This document shows, in pieces, positions 16,801-24,512 of a stretch of DNA of 32,876 nt. A program made the position numbers and the translations under genes. The DNA comes from Opitutus sp. GAS368 (GTDB lineage Bacteria > Verrucomicrobiota > Verrucomicrobiia > Opitutales > Opitutaceae). The notes under the pieces were generated by a model, which was given only the letters and a program-made list of their open reading frames with translations, had not been told where the DNA came from and did no database searches. The stretch covers positions 1 to 32,876 of the forward strand of contig CAMDOF010000077.1 in the NCBI GenBank assembly GCA_945903465.1, given 5' to 3'. The number at the start of each line of letters is the position of its first letter. Position 1 is the first letter of the stretch.

Positions 16801-19775
16801 TCAATCCCGCCCCCAACGGGACCGTCACCGGCATCGCCGTCCAACCCGACGGCCGCATTCTCATCGTTGGCTCCTTCACCTTTGTTAACGGCGTCTCTCG
16901 CAACCACATTGCCCGGCTCGACGCCGACGGCCGCGTCGACGTCACTTACGACCCCAACGCCAGCGCTAAAATCAATGCGATCGTCCTTCAGACCAACGGC
17001 CAAGCCGTCGTCGGCGGAACTTTTACCTCCCTCACGCCTAATTTCACCCCCACCGCCGTCACCAGAAACTACCTCGCCCGCATCAACAACGACGGCACCG
17101 TCGATGCCGCCTATGACCCCGCCCCCAATTTCACTATCAATGCCCTCACCCTTCAGAGCGATGGCAAGCTGATCGCCGGGGGCACGTTCAGCACCCTCCA
17201 GCCCAACGGCGGCACCACCGCTTTCACCCGCAACAATCTCGCCCGTCTCAACACCGACGGCACCCTCGACCAAAACTTCGATCCCAACGCCAATGCGGCC
17301 GTCAACGCCTTGGCCCTCCTGCCCAACGGGCAGGTCGTCGTCGGCGGAGCTTTCACCACCCTCCAGCCGAATGCCACCGGCACCATCCACACCCGCAATA
17401 ATCTCGCCCGCGTCAACAGCGACGGCGCCGTCGACCTTTCCTTCAATCCTAACGCCAACGGATCCGTCACCTGCCTTGCCCTACAGGCCGATGGCTCCGT
17501 CTTGGTCGGCGGCTTCTTCACCACCCTCCAGCCCAACGGCATCGCCTCCGCCGTCGCCCGAAACCACCTCGCCCGTCTCGCCGCCGATGGCGCCCTCGAT
17601 CTCAACTTCAACCCCGATATCAACGGCACCGTCGCCTTCGTCGCCGGCCGGCCCGACGGCACCGTCTTCGTCGGTGGCAACTTCGCCGACCTCCAACTCA
17701 ACGGCTCACTTTATCTCGGCGGTAACTTCGCCACCATCGGCGGCATTCCCGCCCGCAATCTCGCCAGCCTCAATCAGAACGGCTCCGTCAACACGTCCTT
17801 TCAGCCTCGCCCAGACGGCGCCGTGAACGCTTTGCTCGTCTCCTCCGACGGCCGCGCCATCGCGGGCGGTGCGTTTACCACCCTCGCCGGCGCTACTCGT
17901 AATCGTCTCGCCCGCTTCAACGCCGACGGCGCCCTCGACCCCGCCTTCAATCCCAACGCCAACGGTCCCGTCAACGCCCTCGCCCTTCAGGCCGATGGCA
18001 AAATCCTCATCGGCGGATCCTTCACCTCCATCGGCAGCCAGACCCGTACCAACCTCGCCCGCCTCAATACCGATGGTTCCGTCGACACAACCTTCCAGCC
18101 CACGTCGATCGGCGCCGTCGCCGGAATCGCCGCCCAAGTGGGCGATAATCGGATCCTTGTCCTCATGGCCGGCACCAGCACCCGCCACGTGCTCATCCGT
18201 CTCAACGCCGACGGCTCCAACGACGCCGCCTTCACACCTGTCAACGCCGGCGCCGACCCCATCAGCGGCTTCACCTTGCAAGCCGACGGCCGAATCATCG
18301 TGGCCGGTGCTTTCACCACCATCGGCGGCGCACCCATCACCCGTCTCGCCCGCCTCAACGCCAACGGCTCCGTCGACTCAACCTTTAACCCAGCCCCTAA
18401 CGGCCGCGTCACTGCACTCTGCTTGCAACCCGATGGCCGCCTCATGATCGGCGGCGGGTTCACCAGCGTCGGCGGCACCGCCCGTGTCGGCGTCGCCCGA
18501 CTCGCGGCCACCACCCCCGCCATCCAAACTCTCGGCGTCGCCGCTAATCGCGGCTCGGTTCTGTGGAATCGCGGCGGTAGCATTGGCGAAATCTCCTCCG
18601 TCTCTTTTGAACAATCTCGCGACCAAGTCACCTGGACCACCCTCGGCGGGGGCACCCGCACCGCCGGCACCGCCAACTGGCAACTCAACGGCTTGAACCT
18701 GCCGTCCACCGGTCTTTTCTACATCCGGGCCCGCGGCATCGCCCCAGCCAGCGCCGGCACCTCCTCCGGTCTCTTTGAATCGATTCGCGAGTTCACGTTC
18801 TCGAGCCCGTTACCCGCCGGCTTGCCCGCCTCTGCCATCATCGTCGCCGTCGGTTCTAGCCCAAGCTTTGATGCCATGACAGGGATCGTCCCGCGTGCCG
18901 CCAGTTCCTCTGTTCTCGGCGAGGGCTCTGTCGAGATATTCGTCTCCAGCGCACTCCGCGTACCCGCCAACACTCTGCCCGCCCGCCTGGCCAACCTTTC
19001 CACCCGCGGCCGCGTCACCGCCGATAACCCACTTATTCTCGGCTTCGCCATCGCCGGTTCCGAATCGCGACGCGTCTTGCTGCGCGCCGTCGGCCCTGCC
19101 CTCAAAGGTTTCGGTGTCACCGACGCGCTCCCTGCCACCCGTCTCCACATTTACAACGCCGCCGGCACCTTGCTCGCCAGCAATGAAAACTGGGGCGGCA
19201 ACGCCGAACTCGCCCAGACCGCCGCGACCACCGGCGCGTTCCCCCTCACCAGCGGCAGCACCGATAGCGCCGCTCTCCTCACCCTCGCCCCGGGTAACTA
19301 CACTCTTCAAGTGCTCGATCCCCGCGGGATCGGCGGAGTCGCCCTCGCCGAGATCTATGACGCCGGGAACGGCTCGAGCGCCCGGCTCATTAACGTCTCC
19401 AGCCGCGGCGCGGTTGGCACCGGTAGCAACGCGCTGATCAGTGGCTTCGTCATCGCCGGGGACCTCTCCCAGCGTCTCTTGCTCCGCGGCGTCGGGCCCG
19501 GCCTCGCTCAGTTTAGTTCTGCCGCCACCGTCGCCGATCCCGCCCTCGCCCTCTACGACGCCACCGGTCTCGAACTCGGGAACAATGACAACTGGGTTTC
19601 CAGCGTGCCCCAGATTGCCGCCGCCACCGCCAGCGTCGGCGCTTTCGCCTTGGCCAACGGGAGCAAAGACGCCGCCGTCCTCGCCAACCTTCCCGCCGGC
19701 GCCTACACTATTCAAGTCACTGCCCCCAGCTCTGGCACCGCCCTCCTCGAGATCTACGAGGTCTCTTCATTCTGA
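13881..19775 (+). CDS. Giant secreted delta-60 repeat protein with two C-terminal modules
   Basis: A protein of about 1964 residues. Residues 1-31 form a signal peptide ending at LFAQ, so it is secreted. From there to about residue 1540 it is built of about 28 delta-60-type repeats (TIGR02608-like, ~50-70 residues) of the form FNPNANGxVxALALQxDGKIxxGGxFTxxxxxxRNxLARLNxDGSVDxx, which probably form a beta-propeller or beta-solenoid. A spacer of about 150 residues follows, with Ig-like strands (SSVSFEQSRDQVTWTTL). The end is two copies of a ~120-residue module (SGFVIAG, LLLRGVGP, DNWVSS, GSKDAAVLANLPAG, LLEIYEV), the same module as in the partial gene at the left edge. The frame opens at a TTG at 13833; the ATG at 13881 is chosen because it begins the signal peptide. 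An adhesin, carbohydrate-binding or surface-layer role is inference. The function is unknown. Confidence 0.9.
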   Translation: MLLASLPRLFVRSSRALAIAITFTTTALFAQTPSAMDGFEPNVDGNVYVLVTQPDGKTLLGGQFTAISGITRHNLARLNADGSVDTSFNPNANGPVRAIALQADNRVVIGGDFSTLQPNATGTATTRNRIARVNADGSVDAAFNPNLGGQLAPQVHALLVQANGQIVAGGTFTTAQPTGLATPATRNCLARFNADGSLDAAFNPNPDGVVLALANHVDNKIVIGGGFTSLQPTGATTPTTRNRIARLNPNGSPDSEFNPNANNGVTTLAVQRDGKIVLGGFFTTLQPPGDESPALRAHLARLNSTGTLDSEFHPRAEGNVAAIALQPDGALLVGGTFSAVWGRGSSSAQRNNVARFTSDGALDATFSLNINGEVSALTFQADGKVILGGKFTRVLTPGASSALVRNHLARLNADGSIDTHFELDNGGRTLVSVTQTDGKVIIGGTFTSVGGSTHNYLARLNTDGSVDTTYNPDFSGRVYTLALQTDGKALVGGAFTSIGGETRNYIARLNPSGTIDSEFNPNLNAQVGVIVLQSDGRILVGGSFTTVQPIGSTTPFSRGNLLRLNANGTLDTTFDPEPNASVNAITIQSDGKIIVAGAFTTVQPGGAPTTTTTNGVVSTVFSTTAISARGHLVRFNADGSLDTAFDPNLNGSVNALLVQADGKIIIGGSFSALNPTGAPAVTTTSADGVKSTTTISTRANIARLNTDGLVDSTYNPNANDSVIALALQADGKLLVGGTFTTFQPNGAADWTLRKYAARLNTDGTVDASYNLDIGEQPGNRVDSLRIQADGRVLIGGNFTSLQPLGSDRIPRRSFARLAANGTVDPAFNPGTGGATGALINAFAVQADGKVIAVGNFSDLGGARSTNIARFRSEGTADAEFSNTLTTDGTVNAVIVRPNGAPVPSQLGGFAWLNANGTLRTGFSTGATRLSGEITVVALQADGRLLLGGAFANLSNTTGGNLVRFSATGTIDTSFNPAPNGTVTGIAVQPDGRILIVGSFTFVNGVSRNHIARLDADGRVDVTYDPNASAKINAIVLQTNGQAVVGGTFTSLTPNFTPTAVTRNYLARINNDGTVDAAYDPAPNFTINALTLQSDGKLIAGGTFSTLQPNGGTTAFTRNNLARLNTDGTLDQNFDPNANAAVNALALLPNGQVVVGGAFTTLQPNATGTIHTRNNLARVNSDGAVDLSFNPNANGSVTCLALQADGSVLVGGFFTTLQPNGIASAVARNHLARLAADGALDLNFNPDINGTVAFVAGRPDGTVFVGGNFADLQLNGSLYLGGNFATIGGIPARNLASLNQNGSVNTSFQPRPDGAVNALLVSSDGRAIAGGAFTTLAGATRNRLARFNADGALDPAFNPNANGPVNALALQADGKILIGGSFTSIGSQTRTNLARLNTDGSVDTTFQPTSIGAVAGIAAQVGDNRILVLMAGTSTRHVLIRLNADGSNDAAFTPVNAGADPISGFTLQADGRIIVAGAFTTIGGAPITRLARLNANGSVDSTFNPAPNGRVTALCLQPDGRLMIGGGFTSVGGTARVGVARLAATTPAIQTLGVAANRGSVLWNRGGSIGEISSVSFEQSRDQVTWTTLGGGTRTAGTANWQLNGLNLPSTGLFYIRARGIAPASAGTSSGLFESIREFTFSSPLPAGLPASAIIVAVGSSPSFDAMTGIVPRAASSSVLGEGSVEIFVSSALRVPANTLPARLANLSTRGRVTADNPLILGFAIAGSESRRVLLRAVGPALKGFGVTDALPATRLHIYNAAGTLLASNENWGGNAELAQTAATTGAFPLTSGSTDSAALLTLAPGNYTLQVLDPRGIGGVALAEIYDAGNGSSARLINVSSRGAVGTGSNALISGFVIAGDLSQRLLLRGVGPGLAQFSSAATVADPALALYDATGLELGNNDNWVSSVPQIAAATASVGAFALANGSKDAAVLANLPAGAYTIQVTAPSSGTALLEIYEVSSF
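13986..18510 (+). repeat. Delta-60 repeat array, about 28 units
   Basis: Units of about 150-210 bp encode FNPN...DGKI/VIGGxFT...RNxLARLNADGSVD. I counted 28, of which two or three are degenerate. Variable loops between the GGxFT and RNxLARLN motifs range from about 5 to 30 residues (longest with TTTTTNGVVSTVFS and SADGVKSTTTIS). Units near 16500-16680 have lost the GGxFT core. DNA identity is high between some neighbours, so array length may vary between strains. Confidence 0.88.
18982..19772 (+). repeat. Two copies of a ~120-residue C-terminal module
   Basis: Copy one starts RLANLSTRGRV and ends LAEIYDAG. Copy two starts RLINVSSRGAV and ends LLEIYEV. Both have LxxGFxIAGxxSxRxLLRxVGPxL, ADPxLxLYxxxG, NDNW, ASVGAFxL, SKDAA/SDSAALLxxLAPGxYTxQV. 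A further copy ends the gene at 3-500. I do not know a named family with certainty. Position and repetition suggest a secretion, anchoring or stalk module. Confidence 0.75.
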
Positions 19776-19812
19776 AGCAACGCGGCGGCAGTTCTCCCGC
19801 AACCGACGGTAG

Positions 19813-19870
19813 CCGCCTAAGCGGAATCGCTTCCCGCCAAGCGAGGCACCAGACCGCCTAAGCGGAATCG
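19813..19870. repeat. 17-bp direct repeats with a CCGC-CTAA-GCGG hairpin core
   Basis: CCGCCTAAGCGGAATCG occurs at 19813-19829 and again at 19854-19870, 41 bp apart. Each contains CCGC/GCGG separated by CTAA. Just downstream CCCAGCGGCT is repeated at 19899-19908 and 19914-19923 with a variant at 19929. The block lies between the convergent ends of the giant gene and the acetylesterase gene, where it could act as a bidirectional terminator or be a dispersed repeat. Confidence 0.6.
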
Positions 19871-19999
19871 TTTCACACGCTGGATTTTAAAAGATCAACC
19901 CAGCGGCTCCACTCCCAGCGGCTATACTCCCAGCCAAAGCTCCATCCGGCCGCACCGCCTCGGACCGCGTTATCCGCGCCGAGCGGGAATCCCCTCCGC

Positions 20000-21679
20000 T
20001 CACCACGCATCGGATCGAAACGGCACCGCCGGTAGACCTGTGCCGCTCGCGAGATTAGCCTCCGGCGCGTTCTTCCAGGCGTAACGGACCGCCACCGGCG
20101 CCCGCACGGCCGGCGACGCCACCACCAAAGTGTCCCGATCAATTTTACCCTCGGCCGGGTAAAAAATCCGGTCTTCACCCGCCACCTCCAAAGATTGGAC
20201 CGGCTTGTCTCGCGCCACCAGGCCGCTGCCCGCGTGCGTAAACCGGACCCGCAGCGTCGCACCTGCCACCCTCGAACCCGCATACGTCGGCCCCGTATCA
20301 TCCCCCGTCATTCCGTAAATGCGCTTCTTCGCCAACAACGCCAAGCGTCGCCCCACTTCTTGCTTATTCGTCGGATGAACCTCACGCGGATTTCCCAGAT
20401 CAATCGCCACCGCTTGACCCGTGTTCGCCAACGCCAGAGTCTGGGTCTGCGCCTCCCGCAAGAACGCCCAGCTGCTCCCCGTCGCGTCGGCCGCCGCATA
20501 GTTCGCGAGGTTCACCCAATAAAACGGCAGATCCCTTTGCCCCCACTGCGCCCGCCAGCCCGTAATCAGGGCCTCGAATAACGCCCGATACTCCGAAGCT
20601 CGCGCCGCATTTTCTTCTCCTTGGTACCACACCATTCCCCGCAACGACCACGGTATCAGCGGATTTATCATGCCGTTAAATAAACCCGTCGGAGTCCACG
20701 CGTCGCCCAGACCGCGCGGTGACTGCGGCCGCGGATTCAATCGCAACCACTCCGTATAAATCGCTCCCGGCGCGGCTTTGTCCGACGCCTTCCTCGCCGC
20801 CTTCGCCGCAGCGCCCACCTTCGCCTTGGCCTTCGGCGCCACCGCCGGGACCGCGCTCCCCGACTCGAGCGGCGCGACCACGCTCACCCCGCTTTTCACG
20901 CGCGCCTCGGTGGCGGTCCATTCCGCCAACTTCACCGCATACTCCGCCTGCGCCACTGGAAAATCTGCGATCGTTTTTTGCCAGCGCTCCTCCACTCGTT
21001 TAAACGCGGGATCACTCGCGAGCGCCGCCCCACTCAGCCACGCTTCCACCGGCGTTCCGCCCACCGAGCTGTGGATCAAGCCAACCGGGACGCCCAAGCG
21101 CCGATGCAAATCTCGCGCAAAAAAATAACCCACCGCCGTAAATCCCCCGACCGTCGCCGGCGAGGTCAGTTCCCACCCACTCGTCTTCACCGTGCTCGCC
21201 GGCGCCATCCCGACGGTCGGCTCAATCCGCACATGACGAATGAGTGGAAACCGTGCCGCGGCGACTTCCTCCACGGACCGATCCACCCGGATTTTAGCCT
21301 GCCAGCCAGCGCGGGCCTCCAACGTAAATTCCATGTTAGACTGCCCCGCACAAAGCCACACTTCACCTACCACCACATCCGCCACCACCAACCGATTTCT
21401 TCCCACGACCACGAGGTCAGCACCGACCGCTGAAGCCACCAGCGGCTCCAAAGAAACCAGCCACCGACCATCGGCCGTCGCGGTGGCTTCACGCCGTTGG
21501 CCGGCAAACGTCACCACCACTTTTTCCCCCGCACTCGCCTGCCCCCAAATCGGCACGACCTTCTCCCGCTGCAAAACCGCATGATCCGTAAACAACGACG
21601 CGAGGACGACATCGGCCCAAACGACCGGAGCAACTCCGTTCAGAGCGAGGGCGAGCCATAAAACAAAACGGCAGCGCAT
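20000..21679 (-). CDS. Sialate O-acetylesterase-like (SASA family) secreted esterase
   Basis: A 559-residue SGNH-type esterase expected to remove acetyl groups from sugars. In this lineage the likely targets are acetylated plant or algal polysaccharides rather than sialic acid. Residues 1-22 are a signal peptide ending VVWA. Catalytic motifs: WLCAGQSNMEF with Ser114, SSVGGTPVEAWLSG, GMVWYQGEENA and REVHPTNKQEVGRRLAL (catalytic Asp/His region). An Ala/Lys-rich insert (KAKAKVGAAAKAARKASDK) lies mid-protein, unlike most relatives, and may be a flexible loop. The ATG at 21679 places the signal peptide at the N-terminus. The frame extends upstream without similarity. It diverges from the CE15 gene, suggesting joint regulation. 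Confidence 0.9.
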   Translation of the reverse strand: MRCRFVLWLALALNGVAPVVWADVVLASLFTDHAVLQREKVVPIWGQASAGEKVVVTFAGQRREATATADGRWLVSLEPLVASAVGADLVVVGRNRLVVADVVVGEVWLCAGQSNMEFTLEARAGWQAKIRVDRSVEEVAAARFPLIRHVRIEPTVGMAPASTVKTSGWELTSPATVGGFTAVGYFFARDLHRRLGVPVGLIHSSVGGTPVEAWLSGAALASDPAFKRVEERWQKTIADFPVAQAEYAVKLAEWTATEARVKSGVSVVAPLESGSAVPAVAPKAKAKVGAAAKAARKASDKAAPGAIYTEWLRLNPRPQSPRGLGDAWTPTGLFNGMINPLIPWSLRGMVWYQGEENAARASEYRALFEALITGWRAQWGQRDLPFYWVNLANYAAADATGSSWAFLREAQTQTLALANTGQAVAIDLGNPREVHPTNKQEVGRRLALLAKKRIYGMTGDDTGPTYAGSRVAGATLRVRFTHAGSGLVARDKPVQSLEVAGEDRIFYPAEGKIDRDTLVVASPAVRAPVAVRYAWKNAPEANLASGTGLPAVPFRSDAW

Positions 21680-22023
21680 CAGTCTGTGGAAGCAGATCGA
21701 CCAAGCGCAACCCTCGGGGCCACGCGCCGCCACGATCGCCACTTGGCCCACTGCCGCCGCCCACTCCAAAGCAACCGTTCCCCCGTAAATTGCATCTCCG
21801 ATTCATTGATCACTCCGTTAAAATCTGTCGATCGGGATTTTCTAGATTGGCGCCCAAACCCGCGCCCAACGGCGGACCCGCGACCCGCCCGCGACCCGCC
21901 CGCGACCCGCCCGCTCGGCTGGTCTTCCCCCCAGCCCTCTCGAAGACTCGCGGAACGATATCCGCCTCCACGGCTCCAAAGTTGGGTTGCGAAAACCACC
22001 CAGCGCACCAGCTTCTCCCATCT
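21680..22023. other. Divergent intergenic region with tandem 11-bp repeats
   Basis: Promoters for the two esterase genes should lie here. An AT-rich patch around 21785-21850 is the best place for them. Three tandem copies of GCGACCCGCCC occupy 21880-21912. No gene was recognised; the open frame through this stretch is only the 5' extension of the CE15 frame. Confidence 0.5.
21880..21912. repeat. Three tandem copies of an 11-bp unit
   Basis: GCGACCCGCCC is present at 21880-21890, 21891-21901 and 21902-21912, then degenerates. At 11 bp the unit matches one DNA turn, so a repeated protein-binding site is possible, but slippage alone would explain it. Confidence 0.7.
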
Positions 22024-23322
22024 ATGCCCCTCTCCTACCGCGCCGCCGCCTCCTTACTTTTTCTTCTCCCCGCTCTCTTCGCCGCCAATACTCCCGGCTT
22101 CAACTACGAGGAGGCCTCCGTCCCCCCTTACTCACTCCCCGACCCACTCATGCTCATCCGCGGCACGCCCGTAACCGATGCCGCCACCTGGCGCACACAG
22201 CGGCGCCCAGAATTATTGGAAATTTTCTCGCGCGAGATTTATGGCCGCACTCCCGGCGGCCGCCCCAGCCAAATGCACTGGGCCATCACCTCCGTCGACC
22301 GGGCCGCCCTCGGGGGAAAGGCCGTCCGCAAAGAATTAACGGTATGGTTCACCGAGAAAAAAGACGGTCCTAAGATGCATCTGATTATTTACCAACCACC
22401 GGGCGCCCCCGCCGCGCATACTCCGTGGCCCACCTTTCTTGGCTTAAATTATTTTGGAAATAACTGCATTAACGCCGACCCCCACATCTCCCTGTCGACC
22501 GCCTGGATGCGCACCAGCGCCGAGTTCAAAGTCATCAACAACCGCGCCACCGAAGGAACCCGCGGGGTCCACGCTTCCCGCTGGAACGTCGAGGCCATCG
22601 TCGCCCGCGGCTACGCCACCGCGTCCATTTACTACGGAGATCTCTGCGAAGATCGCCCCGAGGGGCTCACCCGCGACGTCGCGACTCTTTTCGGCACCGG
22701 AAGCGTTGACCAACGCCGTCCCGACGAGTGGGGCGCGATCGGTATCTGGGCTTGGGGACTCAGTCGCGCCCTCGACGTTTTAAACGCTGACCCCGAGATC
22801 GATGCCCGGCGCGTCGCCGTCCACGGCCACTCTCGCCTCGGCAAGGCCGCCCTCTGGGCCGGGGCCCAAGACGAGCGTTTCGCCCTCGTCATTTCTAACG
22901 ATTCCGGCGCAGGCGGCGCGGCCTTGAGCAAGCGGATTTTTGGCGAAACCGTCGAGCGAATCAACACCTCCTTCCCTTTCTGGTTCTCCACCCGTTTCCG
23001 CACCTACAACGCCCGCGAAGCCTCCCTGCCCGTCGACCAGCATCAACTGATCGCCTTAATCGCCCCGCGACCCGTCCACGTCGCCAGCGCCGAAGGCGAC
23101 CCTTGGGCCGACCCTCGCGGCGAGTTCCTCTCCGCCCACCACGCCGAACCTGTTTATGCGCTGTTTGGCAAAAAAGGCCTCGGCGTAAAAAACCAACCCG
23201 CCGTCAATCAACCGGTCCTCGGCGATGGCCTCGCCTATCACATCCGCACCGGCGTCCACGATATCACCGCCTACGACTGGACGCAGTATTTGAATTTTGG
23301 AGACAAGGTCTTGAATCGCTAA
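22024..23322 (+). CDS. CE15-like glucuronoyl esterase
   Basis: A 432-residue secreted alpha/beta hydrolase of the CE15 type, which cleaves ester bonds between glucuronic acid side chains of xylan and lignin alcohols. Residues 1-21 are a signal peptide (SYRAAASLLFLLPALFAA). The nucleophile sits in HGHSRLGKAALW (Ser270, the GxSRxGK motif). SNDSGAGGAALSKR follows, then IAPRPVHVASAEGDPWADP with HHAEPVYALFG, and the catalytic His is probably in TGVHDITAYDW (His412). The ATG at 22024 begins the signal peptide; the frame is open to 21790 but without similarity there. It diverges from the SASA-type esterase, and together they would deacetylate and de-esterify hemicellulose. Confidence 0.88.
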   Translation: MPLSYRAAASLLFLLPALFAANTPGFNYEEASVPPYSLPDPLMLIRGTPVTDAATWRTQRRPELLEIFSREIYGRTPGGRPSQMHWAITSVDRAALGGKAVRKELTVWFTEKKDGPKMHLIIYQPPGAPAAHTPWPTFLGLNYFGNNCINADPHISLSTAWMRTSAEFKVINNRATEGTRGVHASRWNVEAIVARGYATASIYYGDLCEDRPEGLTRDVATLFGTGSVDQRRPDEWGAIGIWAWGLSRALDVLNADPEIDARRVAVHGHSRLGKAALWAGAQDERFALVISNDSGAGGAALSKRIFGETVERINTSFPFWFSTRFRTYNAREASLPVDQHQLIALIAPRPVHVASAEGDPWADPRGEFLSAHHAEPVYALFGKKGLGVKNQPAVNQPVLGDGLAYHIRTGVHDITAYDWTQYLNFGDKVLNR

Positions 23323-23409
23323 AACGGCCCCGCGACCGCGCCACCCGGTCCGCGCCACCACCGCGCCGCGTTGACTTGCGCTCCCACCCAGATTCGGAAA
23401 AAGAAATCC

Positions 23410-24345
23410 ATGCGCCTTCGTTCCCTTGCCCGACCCGGGCCGAATTCACCTGCGGGCCGGCTCCCGCGGTATCTCTGGCTGGCCGTCGCCTTGGCGACAA
23501 CCGCCGCGGCCGCGGTCGATCCCGCCGCTTTGACCGACGCACGTGCCCTTTTCGATTCGCGCCAACCCGCCGCGGCCCAGCAAGCGTTCGAAAAACTGCA
23601 CGCGACCGACCCCCAAGACCCGGAGATCAACTATCACCTCGGCCAACTCGCGAACCGCCGCAACGATCCCGCCAAGGCCATCACTTATTTCGAAAAGTCC
23701 GTCGTGGTCGCCCCCACCATCGGGCGTTATCACCACGGCCTCGGCGACGCTTTCGGTCGGAGCGCGCAAAAAGCTTCCGTCTTCAGCCAACTCGGCCTCG
23801 CCAAAAAGTGCGTCGCCGCCTACCAGCGGGCCGTGGTCCTCGAGCCCAGCAACGTCGATTTCCGGCAAAGCCTGTTTGAATACTACCGCCAAGCCCCCAG
23901 CCTCGTCGGCGGCGGTTACGACAAGGCCGTCGACGAGGCCAACGCCATCAAACGGCTCGATGCCGCGCGGGGCCGGATCGCTTTTGCGACGTTGTATGCG
24001 CAAGAAAAAAAATACGATCTCGCCCTTGCTGAATTCGAGGCGGTCTTGAAAACAAATCCCGACGACTTCACCGCGCTGTTTCAAATCGGCCGGCTCGCCG
24101 CAATCACCGGCCAATTTATCGACCACGGGCTGAGCTGCCTCCGCCGTTGCCTCGAGCTGCCTGCACCTTCTTTGCCCCAAGCTCCCGGCCACGCGGCTGC
24201 CCACTGGCGCATCGGCGTCCTCCTTGAAAAAAAGTCCGATCTCGCCGGCGCCCGCGCCGCCTACCAAGCTGGGGCCCAAATCGACCCAACCTTCGCCCCG
24301 ATCACGACCGCACTCGAGAAAATGGGGCCACTCCCCGGTCGTTAA
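23410..24345 (+). CDS. Secreted tetratricopeptide repeat protein
   Basis: A 311-residue protein. The first ~37 residues look like an N-terminal signal with a basic start and a hydrophobic core (LPRYLWLAVALATTAAAA), so it is likely periplasmic or membrane-anchored. TPR-like helices follow: ALFDSRQPAAAQQAFEKLH, PEINYHLGQLANRRNDPAKAITYFEKS, KKCVAAYQRAVVLEPSN, FATLYAQEKKYDLALAEFEAVLKTNPDD, ALFQIGRLAAITG and WRIGVLLEKKSDLAGARAAYQAG. TPR proteins are scaffolds; the partner is unknown. The ATG at 23410 is preferred to a TTG at 23371. It starts 87 bp after the CE15 gene on the same strand and may be cotranscribed. Confidence 0.85.
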   Translation: MRLRSLARPGPNSPAGRLPRYLWLAVALATTAAAAVDPAALTDARALFDSRQPAAAQQAFEKLHATDPQDPEINYHLGQLANRRNDPAKAITYFEKSVVVAPTIGRYHHGLGDAFGRSAQKASVFSQLGLAKKCVAAYQRAVVLEPSNVDFRQSLFEYYRQAPSLVGGGYDKAVDEANAIKRLDAARGRIAFATLYAQEKKYDLALAEFEAVLKTNPDDFTALFQIGRLAAITGQFIDHGLSCLRRCLELPAPSLPQAPGHAAAHWRIGVLLEKKSDLAGARAAYQAGAQIDPTFAPITTALEKMGPLPGR

Positions 24346-24512
24346 ATACCCGCGCCCTCCGCCCGCCGCGACGACCACCGGCCACGCTGGCCATTCCTCG
24401 GGCGAATCCGCGGAGAAAACTCCCGCTCTCTTCCCCCTCCGGCAACTTCCCGGCCTGGCGCCGGCGGCTTCCTCCCCCTTCTCAAATCCACTCGGGCCAA
24501 CTGCCCACCTTC

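Noticed and set aside
15507..17390. 627-codon open frame on the minus strand inside the giant gene
   Set aside because: It mirrors the repeats of the plus-strand delta-60 gene (Gly/Asp/Glu-rich antisense of a GC-rich array) and resembles no family. It is an antisense shadow.
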